From Kitasatospora sp. NBC_01287 (GTDB lineage Bacteria > Actinomycetota > Actinomycetes > Streptomycetales > Streptomycetaceae): 64,000 bases of DNA. Where the stretch lies: NCBI RefSeq assembly GCF_026340565.1, contig NZ_JAPEPB010000001.1, forward strand, positions 7,414,001-7,478,000, read 5' to 3'. The stretch's first letter is position 1; the number at the start of each line of letters is the position of its first letter. Shown in pieces: positions 24,612-32,917 of the stretch. The notes beneath the pieces are model-generated. The model was not told the origin of the DNA, made no database searches, and worked only from the letters and a program-made list of their open reading frames with translations. A program made the translations under genes and the position numbers.

Positions 24612-25520
24612 GTGACCCACCCCCAGCACGACCGCACCCGTCCCTGGCGCGGCATCATGGTCGCCACCACGCTGCCGCTGCGCCCGGACCTCTCCGTCGA
24701 CTACGACGCCTACGCCGAGCACGTCCGCCGTCTGATCGACGCGGGTTGCGACGGCGTGGTCCCCAACGGCTCGCTCGGCGAGTACCAGACGCTCACCGCC
24801 GAGGAGCGCGCCCGGGTCGTCACCACCGCCGTCGAGGCGGCCGGGGACGGGGCTCGGGTGATGCCGGGCGTCGCCGCGTACGGCAGCGCCGAGTCCCGCC
24901 AGTGGGCCGAGCAGGCCGCGGAGGCCGGCGCCGGCTCGGTGCTGCTGCTGCCGCCCAACGCCTACCGGGCCGATGCGGCCGCGGTGCGCGCCCACTACGC
25001 AGAGGTGGCCAAGGCCGGTCTGCCGGTGGTCGCGTACAACAACCCGATCGACACCAAGGTCGACCTGGTTCCGGAGCTGCTGGCCGAACTGCACGCCGAG
25101 GGCAGCATCGTGGCGGTCAAGGAGTTCAGTGGCGACGTCCGTCGCGCCTACCAGATCGCCGAGCTGGCCCCGGGGCTCGACCTGCTGATCGGCGCCGACG
25201 ACGTGCTGCTCGAGCTGGCCCTGGCGGGCGCGGTGGGGTGGATCGCAGGCTACCCGAACGCGCTGCCCGAGGCCTCGGTCGCGCTCTTCCGGGCCGCTGT
25301 CGCCCAGGACCTGACCACCGCGCTGCCGCTCTACAGGGCGCTGCACCCGCTGCTGCGCTGGGACTCCAAGACCGAGTTCGTGCAGGCGATCAAGCTCTCG
25401 ATGGACATCGCCGGTCTGGCGGGCGGCCCGGTCCGCCCGCCGCGCGGCCCGCTCACCGAGCAGGTCGAGGCCGCCGTACGGGCCGCGACCGAGAAGGCGC
25501 TCGCGGAGGGGCTGAGCTGA
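24612..25520 (+). CDS. DapA-family lyase, probable pyrroline-4-hydroxy-2-carboxylate deaminase
   Basis: A 302-aa TIM-barrel enzyme of the dihydrodipicolinate synthase/NAL family. The Schiff-base Lys is in IVAVKEFSGD, the partner Tyr in VVAYNNP, and the substrate-carboxylate loop reads GSLGEYQTLT. In hydroxyproline catabolism a family member removes water and ammonia from pyrroline-4-hydroxy-2-carboxylate to give 2-oxoglutarate semialdehyde, the substrate of the aldehyde dehydrogenase encoded downstream. AAGGAG (24598-24603) is 8 nt from the GTG at 24612 but only 2 nt from the ATG at 24606, so the GTG is preferred. Confidence 0.85.
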   Translation: MTHPQHDRTRPWRGIMVATTLPLRPDLSVDYDAYAEHVRRLIDAGCDGVVPNGSLGEYQTLTAEERARVVTTAVEAAGDGARVMPGVAAYGSAESRQWAEQAAEAGAGSVLLLPPNAYRADAAAVRAHYAEVAKAGLPVVAYNNPIDTKVDLVPELLAELHAEGSIVAVKEFSGDVRRAYQIAELAPGLDLLIGADDVLLELALAGAVGWIAGYPNALPEASVALFRAAVAQDLTTALPLYRALHPLLRWDSKTEFVQAIKLSMDIAGLAGGPVRPPRGPLTEQVEAAVRAATEKALAEGLS

Positions 25521-25574
25521 GCGCCCGGCGGGTTGCCGCTTGCCGTTGGCTGCCCGCCGGCTGTCAGTCACCTA

Positions 25575-25612
25575 CTGTCGATCGACCGGCCCGTCCGTCG
25601 GTCGATCGACAG
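25575..25612 (+). terminator. Hairpin after the deaminase gene
   Basis: A perfect 14-bp stem CTGTCGATCGACCG/CGGTCGATCGACAG with a 10-nt loop. It probably ends transcription before the racemase operon. Confidence 0.65.
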
Positions 25613-25615
25613 TGA

Positions 25616-25647
25616 GATGACAGAATCTGAAATCTGTCATCTGTCAC
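25616..25647 (+). promoter_or_regulatory. Inverted repeat upstream of the epimerase operon (putative operator, site D)
   Basis: GATGACAGA (25616-25624) and TCTGTCATC (25633-25641) form a 9-bp inverted repeat with an 8-bp spacer. The minus strand at 25647-25636 reads GTGACAGATGAC, 9 of 12 matching site A. It precedes the operon by about 110 bp. Confidence 0.45.
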
Positions 25648-25759
25648 CGCCTGTCCGGGATCCCGTCGTCATTCGACGATCGTCAGCCGCCAGCCACCGA
25701 TCGCCCGTCACCCGCCACCGCTCATCCGCCGCCCGCCGCCCACTGACGAAGGGTCACCC

Positions 25760-26764
25760 ATGCGCACCCGGCACGTCTTCCACGCCGTCGACTCACACAC
25801 CGAGGGCATGCCCACCCGGGTGATCACCGGCGGCTTCGGCATCATCCCCGGTGCCACCATGGCCGAGCGCCGCATCCACTTCCAGCAGCACCTGGACGAA
25901 TTCCGCACCCTGCTGATGTACGAGCCGCGCGGCCACGCGTCGATGAGCGGCGCGATCCTGCAGCCGCCGACCCGTCCGGACGCCGATTTCGGGGTGCTCT
26001 TCATCGAGGTCTCCGGCCTGCTGCCGATGTGCGGGCACGGCACCATCGGGGTGGCGACGGTGCTGGTGGAGACCGGCATGGTGCCGGTGGTCGAACCGGT
26101 CACCACGGTGCGCCTGGACACTCCCGCCGGGCTGGTCACCGCCGAGGTGCGGGTCGAGAACGGCGCCGCCACCGCCGTCACCATCCGCAACGTCGCCTCC
26201 TACACGGTCGCGCTGGACCAGACGATCGACGTCCCCGGCTGGGGCACGGTCGGCTACGACCTGGCCTACGGCGGCAACTTCTACGCGATCCTGCCGCTCG
26301 CCGAGTTCGCACTGCCCTTCGAGCGCGAGCGCAAGCAGGACATCCTCGCGGCGGGCCTGGCCCTGATGGACGCGATCAACAACTCGCCGGCCCGCCCGGT
26401 GCACCCCGAGGACCCGTCCTTCCACAGCGTCCACCACGTCAACCTGCTGGCCCCCGGGTCCACCGCCGAGCACTCCCGGCACGCGATGGCCATCCACCCC
26501 GGCTGGTTCGACCGCTCGCCGTGCGGCACCGGCACCTCCGCCCGGATGGCCCAACTGCACGCGCGTGGCGAGCTGCCGCTGGGGCAGGACTTCGTCAACG
26601 AGTCGTTCATCGGCACCCGCTTCACCGGCCGGCTGCTCGAGGAGACGACAGTGGCCGGCCTGCCTGCCGTCATACCGACCGTCACGGGGCGGGCCTGGGT
26701 GACCGGCACCGCGCAGTACTTCCTCGACCCCACCGACCCCTTCCCCGGAGGCTTCCTGCTGTGA
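25760..26764 (+). CDS. Proline racemase family enzyme, probable 4-hydroxyproline 2-epimerase
   Basis: A 334-aa PLP-independent racemase. Both catalytic thiols are present: Cys91 in LPMCGHGT and Cys255 in SPCGTGTSARM. A Cys/Cys pair means racemase or epimerase, not dehydratase. With the dehydrogenase, deaminase and aldehyde dehydrogenase genes beside it, conversion of trans-4-hydroxy-L-proline to cis-4-hydroxy-D-proline is the best inference. ATG preceded by GAAGGGT. The stop overlaps the next GTG by 4 bp; this and the next three genes form one tightly coupled operon. Confidence 0.88.
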   Translation: MRTRHVFHAVDSHTEGMPTRVITGGFGIIPGATMAERRIHFQQHLDEFRTLLMYEPRGHASMSGAILQPPTRPDADFGVLFIEVSGLLPMCGHGTIGVATVLVETGMVPVVEPVTTVRLDTPAGLVTAEVRVENGAATAVTIRNVASYTVALDQTIDVPGWGTVGYDLAYGGNFYAILPLAEFALPFERERKQDILAAGLALMDAINNSPARPVHPEDPSFHSVHHVNLLAPGSTAEHSRHAMAIHPGWFDRSPCGTGTSARMAQLHARGELPLGQDFVNESFIGTRFTGRLLEETTVAGLPAVIPTVTGRAWVTGTAQYFLDPTDPFPGGFLL

Positions 26765-28122
26765 GCGTCACCGTCCGCTCGTTCAACCCCGCCGACCCCG
26801 CCGACCTGGTGGTCGAGGCCCCGGTGCCGGGCGCCTTCGGCACCGCCGCCGTCGTCGAGCGGGCCAGGGCCGCGCAGCCCGGCTGGTTCGCATCCGGCGC
26901 CGCCGCCCGCTCGGCCGCGCTCGGCCGGGCCGCCGACGCGGTGGCGGCGCACGCCGAGGAGCTGGCCGCCCTGGCCGTCCGGGAGGTCGGCAAGCCGTTG
27001 GCGGAGGCCCGCGGCGAGGTGGCCCGTACGGAGGCGATCCTGCGCTACTACGCCCAGGCCCCGTACGCGCCGGCCGGCGCGGTGCACGAACCCGCCGCGG
27101 GTGAGGGCCTGCTGCTCACCCGGCGCCGCCCCCACGGCGTGGCCGGGCTGGTCACGCCGTGGAACTTCCCGTTCGCCATCCCGGTCTGGAAGCTCGCGCC
27201 CGCCCTCGCCGTCGGCAACACGGCGGTGATCAAGCCCGCGCCGGAGGCGACCGCCTGCGCGCTGCGGCTGGCCGAGGTGCTGGCGCTGCCCGCCGGGGTG
27301 CTCTCCGTGGTGCCGGGCGGCGCGGAGGAGGGCGCGGCGCTGGTCTCGGCCGCCGATGTCGTCTCCTTCACCGGCTCCACCGCCACCGGGCAGGCGGTGA
27401 TCCGCACCGCCACCGAGCGCTCGGTGCCGGTGCAGGCCGAGATGGGCGGCCTGAACGCGGCCATCGTGCTGCCGGACGCCGACATCGAGCAGGCCGCCGC
27501 ACACCTGGCCTTCGCGATCGCCGGCTACGCGGGCCAGAAGTGCACCGCCACCAGCCGCGTGATCGCGGTCGGCGGCGCGCTGGAGCCGCTGCGGGCGGCG
27601 CTGGTCAAGGCGCTGGCGGCGGCCGGTGCGGACAGCGGCCCGGTGATCTCGGCGGCGGCCCGGGACCGGCTGGCCGAGGCGGTCACCTCGGCCGTGGCGG
27701 GCGGCGCCGAGCTGCTGACCGGCGGCGGGCGACCGGAGGGGGAGGGCTGGTTCGTCGAGCCGGCGCTGCTGGCCCAGGTGCCGGCCGGGCACCCGCTGCT
27801 GGCCGAGGAGTTCTTCGGACCGGTCGCGGTGCTGCTGCCCGCCGCCGACCTCGACGAGGCGATCGCGCTGGCCAACGCCACCCGGCACAACCTGGCCGCC
27901 TCCGTGCACACCCGCGAGCTGGACGTCGCGCTGGCCGCCGCCGACCGGCTGGACGCCGGGATGATCCGGATCAACGCGCCCTCCAGCGGTGTCGACTTCC
28001 ACCTGCCGTTCGGCGGCGCCAAGGCGGCTTCGTACGGGGCGCGTGAGCAGGGTCAGGCGGCACTCGACTTCTACACCGCTAGCCGCACCGTCTCGCTGCT
28101 GCCGGCCGGGAGCACCCGGTGA
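26761..28122 (+). CDS. Aldehyde dehydrogenase, probable 2-oxoglutarate semialdehyde dehydrogenase
   Basis: A 453-aa NAD(P)-dependent dehydrogenase. VTPWNFPFAIPVWKLAPALA is the conserved coenzyme stretch, FTGSTATG the NAD motif, EMGGLN holds the general-base Glu, and Cys261 in GQKCTATSR is the nucleophile. In the hydroxyproline route it would oxidise 2-oxoglutarate semialdehyde to 2-oxoglutarate for the TCA cycle. The GTG start overlaps the racemase stop by 4 bp. Its own stop overlaps the second racemase by 4 bp. The substrate is inferred from context. Confidence 0.88.
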   Translation: MSVTVRSFNPADPADLVVEAPVPGAFGTAAVVERARAAQPGWFASGAAARSAALGRAADAVAAHAEELAALAVREVGKPLAEARGEVARTEAILRYYAQAPYAPAGAVHEPAAGEGLLLTRRRPHGVAGLVTPWNFPFAIPVWKLAPALAVGNTAVIKPAPEATACALRLAEVLALPAGVLSVVPGGAEEGAALVSAADVVSFTGSTATGQAVIRTATERSVPVQAEMGGLNAAIVLPDADIEQAAAHLAFAIAGYAGQKCTATSRVIAVGGALEPLRAALVKALAAAGADSGPVISAAARDRLAEAVTSAVAGGAELLTGGGRPEGEGWFVEPALLAQVPAGHPLLAEEFFGPVAVLLPAADLDEAIALANATRHNLAASVHTRELDVALAAADRLDAGMIRINAPSSGVDFHLPFGGAKAASYGAREQGQAALDFYTASRTVSLLPAGSTR

Positions 28123-29105
28123 TCGTCCGCACGGTCGACTACCACACGGCCGGAGAGCCGTTCCGGATCGTGGTCGAGGGCCTGCCGCCCGTCCCCGGGG
28201 ACTCGGTCGCCGAACGCCGGGCGATCGCCATCGGTGCCGGCGGCAGTCCGACCCGCCCCCGACCCGGCCGGCTGGACACCGTGCGGCAGCTGCTCACCCG
28301 GGAGCCGCGCGGCCACGCCGGGATGTACGGCGGGTTCCTGGTGCCGCCGGACGATGACGAGGCGCACCTGGGCGTGCTCTTCTTCCACAAGGACGGCTAT
28401 TCCACCGCCTGCGGGCACGGCACCATGGCGCTCGGCGCCTGGGCGGTGGACAGCGGCCTCGTGCCGGCGCCCGCCGACGGCACGGCGCGGGTGCGGATCG
28501 ACGTGCCCTCCGGCCGGGTGACCGCACTGGTCCACCGCAGCGGCGGCCGTACCACGGCGGTCGCCTTCCGCAACGTGCCGACCCGGGTGCTGGCGCGCAA
28601 GCGATCGGTGGCGACCTCGGCCGGCCCGCTGGAAGTCGACCTGGCCGACTCCGGCGCCGTCTACGCCTCGGTCGCGGTCGACGAGGTGACGGCTGCCGGC
28701 CTGCCGTGGCTCACCGTGCTCGGGCGCGAGGTGCGGGCGGCACTGGCACCGGAGTACGACCTCTACGGAGTGATCTTCCACCAGGAGCTGCCCGACACCC
28801 CGGCCGGGCCCGCCCAGCGCAACGTCACCGTCTTCGCCGACGGCCAGCTCGACCGCTCGCCCTGCGGGTCGGGCACCTCGGCCCGGCTCGCTCTGCTGGC
28901 CGAGGACGGGCGGCTCGGACCGGATCAGGAGCTGCGGCACGAGTCCGTGATCGGCACCGTCTTCACCGGGCGGGTGCTGGGGCAGGTGCCCGGGCGGCCG
29001 GCGGACGGGGTGCTCACCGAGGTCACCGGACAGGCCCACCGCACCGGGGAGCACCGCTTCACCTTGGACCAGGACGACGCGCTGGGGACGGGGTTCCTGC
29101 TGTGA
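28119..29105 (+). CDS. Second proline racemase family enzyme
   Basis: A 328-aa paralogue of the enzyme at 25.8 kb. It again has both catalytic Cys: Cys98 in TACGHGTMALG and Cys249 in SPCGSGTSARL. Known trans-3-hydroxy-L-proline dehydratases replace one of these thiols, so the residues argue for racemase or epimerase chemistry. The neighbouring ornithine-cyclodeaminase-like gene would instead fit a dehydratase pathway (pyrroline-2-carboxylate reduction to proline). Either proline racemase, a second hydroxyproline epimerase or a bifunctional enzyme is possible. GTG and TGA overlaps of 4 bp on both sides. Confidence 0.85.
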   Translation: MIVRTVDYHTAGEPFRIVVEGLPPVPGDSVAERRAIAIGAGGSPTRPRPGRLDTVRQLLTREPRGHAGMYGGFLVPPDDDEAHLGVLFFHKDGYSTACGHGTMALGAWAVDSGLVPAPADGTARVRIDVPSGRVTALVHRSGGRTTAVAFRNVPTRVLARKRSVATSAGPLEVDLADSGAVYASVAVDEVTAAGLPWLTVLGREVRAALAPEYDLYGVIFHQELPDTPAGPAQRNVTVFADGQLDRSPCGSGTSARLALLAEDGRLGPDQELRHESVIGTVFTGRVLGQVPGRPADGVLTEVTGQAHRTGEHRFTLDQDDALGTGFLL

Positions 29106-30046
29106 TCAGCCAGCCTGCCGTCGATCTGACGATGTCCGAGGCCATCGAGGCGATCGTCACCGCCCTGCGGGCCGGGCTGGACGTCGAGGCCTGCCCGGCC
29201 CGCACCAGCGTGGCGGTGCCGGATGGTGAGCTGCTGCTGATGCCGGCCGCCGTCGGCGGGTACGCCGGCGTCAAGATCGCCGGAGTGGCCCCGGCCAACC
29301 CCGGCCGCGGGCTGCCTCGCATCACCGGCAGCTACCTGCTGCTGGACGGCGCCACCCTGCTCCCGCTCGCACTGCTGGACGGCGCCGCCCTCACCTCGCT
29401 GCGCACCCCGGCGGTGACCGCCGTCGCGGTGGACCGGCTGGCCGAGGCCGGGGCCGCGCACCTCGTCCTCTTCGGCGCCGGCCCGCAGGCTTACGGCCAT
29501 CTGGACGCGCTGCGCGCGGTGCGGCCGCTCGAACGGGTCACCGTGGTCGCAAGGCGCCCCGGACCCGCCGAGCAGCTGGCCCGCTACGCCCGGGCCCGCG
29601 GGCTGGCGGCGCAGGTGGGCGGCGCCGAGGCGGTGGCCCGGGCCGACCTGGTGGTCTGCTGCACCACCGCGAGCGAGCCGCTCTTCGACGGCGCGCTGGT
29701 GCCGGCCCACGCGATGGTCGCGGCGGTCGGCTCGCACTCGCCGACCGGGCGCGAGGTCGACACCGCCCTGGTGGCGCGCGCCGCCTGCTACGTGGAGGCG
29801 CGGGCGGTGGCCCGACGCGAGGCGGGGGACCTGCTACTGGCGGGACCGGCCACCGCGCCCGAGCGGTGGACCAACCTCGCCGAGCTGGTGGCGGGCCAGG
29901 CCGACCAGAGCGGGGACCGGGTGCCGCCGGACCGGCCGCGCTTCTTCAAGAGCGTCGGAATGGCCTGGGAGGATCTCGCGGTCGCGGCCGAGCTCTACCG
30001 GCGTCACGCGTCGCTGCCGGGAGATGGCGGCGGAGGCGGCGGGTGA
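29102..30046 (+). CDS. Ornithine cyclodeaminase/mu-crystallin family reductase
   Basis: A 314-aa protein with an NAD(P)-binding Rossmann domain around LVLFGAGPQAYGHLDALRAV (about 120-140) and the family motifs SLRTPAVTAVA and SVGMAWEDL. In hydroxyproline clusters of proteobacteria such enzymes reduce pyrroline-2-carboxylate to L-proline; classical ornithine cyclodeaminase activity is the alternative. It is the last gene of the operon and ends with a Gly-rich run (GDGGGGGG). GTG start, 4-bp overlap with the second racemase. Confidence 0.85.
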   Translation: MISQPAVDLTMSEAIEAIVTALRAGLDVEACPARTSVAVPDGELLLMPAAVGGYAGVKIAGVAPANPGRGLPRITGSYLLLDGATLLPLALLDGAALTSLRTPAVTAVAVDRLAEAGAAHLVLFGAGPQAYGHLDALRAVRPLERVTVVARRPGPAEQLARYARARGLAAQVGGAEAVARADLVVCCTTASEPLFDGALVPAHAMVAAVGSHSPTGREVDTALVARAACYVEARAVARREAGDLLLAGPATAPERWTNLAELVAGQADQSGDRVPPDRPRFFKSVGMAWEDLAVAAELYRRHASLPGDGGGGGG

Positions 30047-30265
30047 GCCGGCTGAGCGGGGTGAGTCGGGCCGGCGGGGCGAGCGGCACCCGGGCCGACG
30101 GCCCTGGAAGTCCCCGAGGTGTCCTGGGGGTGTCCTGGGGTGTCCGGGGGGCCGGGATGGCGCAGGCGTTCCCCTGACGGCATGTCAGGATGCATGATGG
30201 TCCGGCCCGCCTGAGGAATGACTTGCTCGCGGACTGGTCCGGCCCAGCTGGGGTCCAGCCAAAAC

Positions 30266-30280
30266 GTGACATTGTACGCT
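30266..30280 (+). promoter_or_regulatory. Putative autoregulatory operator of the GntR gene (site C)
   Basis: GTGACATTGTAC (30266-30277) overlaps TACGCT (30275-30280), a likely -10, and lies 30 bp before the GntR start. It differs from site A at two positions. The rest of the 263-bp spacer holds only a degenerate GTCCTGGGGT-type repeat (about 30110-30150). Confidence 0.6.
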
Positions 30281-30309
30281 GGTGCTCCGCACCTTCCGGA
30301 GGACCGCAA

Positions 30310-31020
30310 GTGACCGAGTCGAAGCCCCGCCCTCTCATCTCCGTCCAGGAGCGCCTGCGTGACCAGGTCGCGCACGCGCTGCGGGCCGCACTGATCTCCG
30401 GTGAGCTGCGCCCCGGCGTGGTCTACTCCGCCCCCGCGCTGGCCGCCGATTTCGGTGTCTCGGCCACGCCGGTCCGCGAGGCGATGCTCGACCTGGCCCG
30501 CGAGGGCCTGGTCGAGGCGGTGCGCAACAAGGGCTTCCGGGTCACTGAGATGACCGAGCGCGACCTGGACGACTTCACCGAGATCCGTGCCCTGATCGAG
30601 GTCCCCACCGTCGGCCGGGTCACCCGGGGCGCCAGCCACGACCAACTGGAGGCGCTGCGCCCGGTGGCCCAGCAGATCGTCGCCGCCGCCCGGCAGCACG
30701 ACCTGATCGGCTACCTGGAGGCCGACCGCCAGTTCCACCTCACCCTGCTCGGGCTTGCCGGCAACGCCCGCCTGGTCGAGGTGGTCGGGGACCTCCGCAA
30801 GCGCTCCCGCCTCTACGGCCTCACCCGGCTCGACCAGCGCGGCGAGCTCGTCTCCTCCGCCGAGGAGCACCTGGAGCTGCTCGACCTGATGCTCTCCGGC
30901 GACGCCGCGGCGGCCGAGGCCTGCATGGCCCGCCACCTGGGCCACATCCGCTCCCTCTGGGCGGAGGGCCAGGAGGAGAACAACGAGAAGCCCCCCGCGC
31001 TGCGGCTCGGCGCACGGTAG
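30310..31020 (+). CDS. GntR-family (FadR/FCD) transcriptional regulator
   Basis: A 236-aa regulator. The winged helix-turn-helix (about 12-78) has LAADFGVSATPVREAMLDLA and the wing VRNKGFRV; the C-terminal FCD all-helical effector domain (about 85-215) carries the metal-binding-type D/H residues (EIRALIE, DRQFHLTLL, EHLELLDLM). It closes the hydroxyproline island, so control of that island is the natural inference; hydroxyproline or a pyrroline intermediate may be the effector. The GTG at 30310 has GGAGG 7 nt upstream; the open frame upstream to 30190 would include the promoter. Confidence 0.9.
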   Translation: MTESKPRPLISVQERLRDQVAHALRAALISGELRPGVVYSAPALAADFGVSATPVREAMLDLAREGLVEAVRNKGFRVTEMTERDLDDFTEIRALIEVPTVGRVTRGASHDQLEALRPVAQQIVAAARQHDLIGYLEADRQFHLTLLGLAGNARLVEVVGDLRKRSRLYGLTRLDQRGELVSSAEEHLELLDLMLSGDAAAAEACMARHLGHIRSLWAEGQEENNEKPPALRLGAR

Positions 31021-31192
31021 GGGTGTGGAAAACGCGCGGTAGGTCGTAGGTCATGGCCCGCCGGGGGTGACTGCGGGGCTGAGCGAGCGCGTGCGTCCGA
31101 TCGGGTGAACGTGCTCGCTTCGTCCTCCGCTGTCAGCCTCGACGTCGACAGGCTGCTCGGACACGAGTAGGCCCGCCCGAGGCGGGGCACCG

Positions 31193-31645
31193 TCAGCGGT
31201 CGGCTGACGCCGGTCGGTCCTTGATGGGCGTGGCTACGGCCGCGGCTGTGGCTACGGCCCGTGGTGCCCGGTCGAAGCGCTCGCGGGATTCCTCGATGTG
31301 GTCCAGGTATCGGCGAGTCCATGCGCACATGCCGTAGACGGTGTGCCGCAGGGCCTGGCCCGCGTCCGTGAGCGCGTATTCCACCCGCGGCGGCACGGTC
31401 GGGTAGACGGTGCGCTCGACGAGTCCGTCGCGTTCGAGCCCGCGCAGCGTCTGGGTGAGCATCTTGTGGCTGATGCCCTCCACCTCACCGCGAAGTTGGG
31501 TGAAGCGCAGAGTGCGCTCGCCGAGGACGCTGACCACCAGCAGCGTCCACTTGTTCGCGATGCCGGAGAAGATCTCACGCGCGAGAGACTGGGCGCGGGT
31601 CACGTCGTCGTCCTCCGCGACGCGCTTGACCTCTTCGGTAACCAC
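31193..31645 (-). CDS. HxlR-family transcriptional regulator
   Basis: A 150-aa winged-helix regulator: SGIANKWTLLVVSVLGERTLRFTQL, GISHKMLTQTLRGLERDGLV and VEYALTDAGQAL are the family hallmarks. No Cys is placed near the N-terminus as in redox-sensing members. It is divergent from the VOC gene across 97 bp that contains TTCACAAGTGAC (31715-31726), a possible operator. HxlR proteins commonly repress a divergent detoxification gene. Confidence 0.9.
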   Translation of the reverse strand: MVTEEVKRVAEDDDVTRAQSLAREIFSGIANKWTLLVVSVLGERTLRFTQLRGEVEGISHKMLTQTLRGLERDGLVERTVYPTVPPRVEYALTDAGQALRHTVYGMCAWTRRYLDHIEESRERFDRAPRAVATAAAVATPIKDRPASADR

Positions 31646-31742
31646 GAGGTGCCCTTCTCTCGAAAAGGTGCGCTCTTCCCTCTGAGCTCGTCACTCTCCT
31701 ACGGTTCCCAGGTATTCACAAGTGACCGTGAGGACAAGCGCT

Positions 31743-32132
31743 ATGACCATTCTCAAGACCTACGCACGCCTGTGGACCGATGAGTTGGACCACTCGCTGG
31801 CACTGCTGCGCGAACTGACCGGCGCGGAACCCGATCTCCGCTTCGTCTTCGGCTCCATCCAACTCGCGGCGATCGGCGACTTCCTCGTCATCGCGGGGCC
31901 GCCCGCGGAGCGTGCCCGCTTCTCCCACGCCAGCGCCACCGTGATCGTCGACGACCTCGATGCCCTGACCAGCACGCTTGCGGCCGCCGGCGCCGAGATC
32001 ACCGCACCGGTGAGCACCGGTGTCACCGGACGGTTCCTGTACGCGCGCCATCGCGGTGGCGCAGAGGTCGAGTACGTGGAGTGGATCCCGGAGTTGGTGG
32101 AGCGCGTCATGGGAGCGGGGATCAGCCGCTGA
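31743..32132 (+). CDS. VOC-superfamily (glyoxalase/bleomycin-resistance fold) protein
   Basis: A 129-aa protein with the paired beta-alpha-beta-beta-beta fold of VOC proteins: LWTDELDHSLALLRELTG at the start and ATVIVDDLDALTSTLAAAGAE in the second half, ending with AEVEYVEWIPE. Substrate unknown; metal ligands are not obvious. The ATG at 31743 was preferred to an upstream in-frame GTG because GAGGA lies 8 nt before it. Its 3' end overlaps the convergent ABC gene by 11 bp. Confidence 0.8.
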   Translation: MTILKTYARLWTDELDHSLALLRELTGAEPDLRFVFGSIQLAAIGDFLVIAGPPAERARFSHASATVIVDDLDALTSTLAAAGAEITAPVSTGVTGRFLYARHRGGAEVEYVEWIPELVERVMGAGISR

Positions 32133-32838
32133 GGCGGCCGTCGGCCATCTTCAGGACCCGGTCCACTTCGCTGAGTAGAGCGCGGTCGTGGGTGACCATC
32201 ACGGTGGCGGTGCGGTGGTGGCGGGTGACCTCGGCGAGCAGGGCGACGATCTGGGCGCCCCGGTCGTGGTCGAGCGCGGAGGTGGGCTCGTCGACCAGGA
32301 GGACGGCGGGACGGCCGAAGAGGGCGCGGGCGATGTTGACGCGCTGGCGCTCGCCACCGGAGAGCTGGTGGGGGCGGCGGCGCTGCTTGGCGGGGTCGAG
32401 GCCGACCGAGGCGAGCAGCTCCTCGGCCCGTGAGCGGGCGTGGGCGGGGCGCTCGCCGCGCAGGTCGCTGAGGACCAGGAGCTGCTCGATCGCGGTGAGC
32501 GAGGCGAGCAGGTTGGACTGCTGGAAGACGATGCCCAGGCGCTCCCGGCGCAGCGCGGTGCGGGCCCTGTCGGAGAGCGGTCCGGCGTCCTGACCGTCTA
32601 TCAGCACCCGGCCGCGGTCGGGACGCAGCAGGGTGGCGGCGACCGCGAGCAGGCTGGACTTCCCGGAGCCCGAGGGGCCGACGACCGCCGTGAACTCGCC
32701 AGGTGCCACCTCCAGCGACACCTGGTCGAGCGCGGTCAGTCGCTGCTCCCCGTCGGGATACGTCAGAGTGACGTCGTGCAGGGTCAGGCCCGCGCCGGTG
32801 AGTGGGGCGGCGATGGCGGAGGTGAGCGGAGTGGTCAT
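32122..32838 (-). CDS. ABC transporter ATP-binding protein (MacB/LolD type)
   Basis: A 238-aa nucleotide-binding subunit. Walker A GPSGSGKSSL, Q-loop near GIVFQQSNLLASL, signature LSGGERQRVN, Walker B VLLVDEPTSALD, and the His in VTHDRAL. It belongs to the subfamily that pairs with FtsX/MacB permeases, encoded just upstream. These export lipoproteins, peptides or drugs, or act as mechanotransmitters. ATG with AGGAG upstream. Confidence 0.93.
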   Translation of the reverse strand: MTTPLTSAIAAPLTGAGLTLHDVTLTYPDGEQRLTALDQVSLEVAPGEFTAVVGPSGSGKSSLLAVAATLLRPDRGRVLIDGQDAGPLSDRARTALRRERLGIVFQQSNLLASLTAIEQLLVLSDLRGERPAHARSRAEELLASVGLDPAKQRRRPHQLSGGERQRVNIARALFGRPAVLLVDEPTSALDHDRGAQIVALLAEVTRHHRTATVMVTHDRALLSEVDRVLKMADGRLSG

Positions 32839-32851
32839 CGGTCTGCTCCTG

Positions 32852-32883
32852 GTCGGCGGGTCGGCGGGTCGGCGGGTCGGCGG
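32852..32883 (-). repeat. 8-bp tandem repeat in an ABC operon spacer
   Basis: Four perfect copies of GTCGGCGG fill the spacer between the permease and ATPase genes, followed by a degenerate tail to about 32920. Confidence 0.85.
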
Positions 32884-32917
32884 TTGGTGTTTGGCGGGTC
32901 GGTCCTCGGTTGGGTGC

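Noticed and set aside
28119..29105. Calling the second racemase a trans-3-hydroxy-L-proline dehydratase
   Set aside because: Known dehydratases of this family replace one catalytic Cys, while both are present here. The reductase neighbour alone is not enough.
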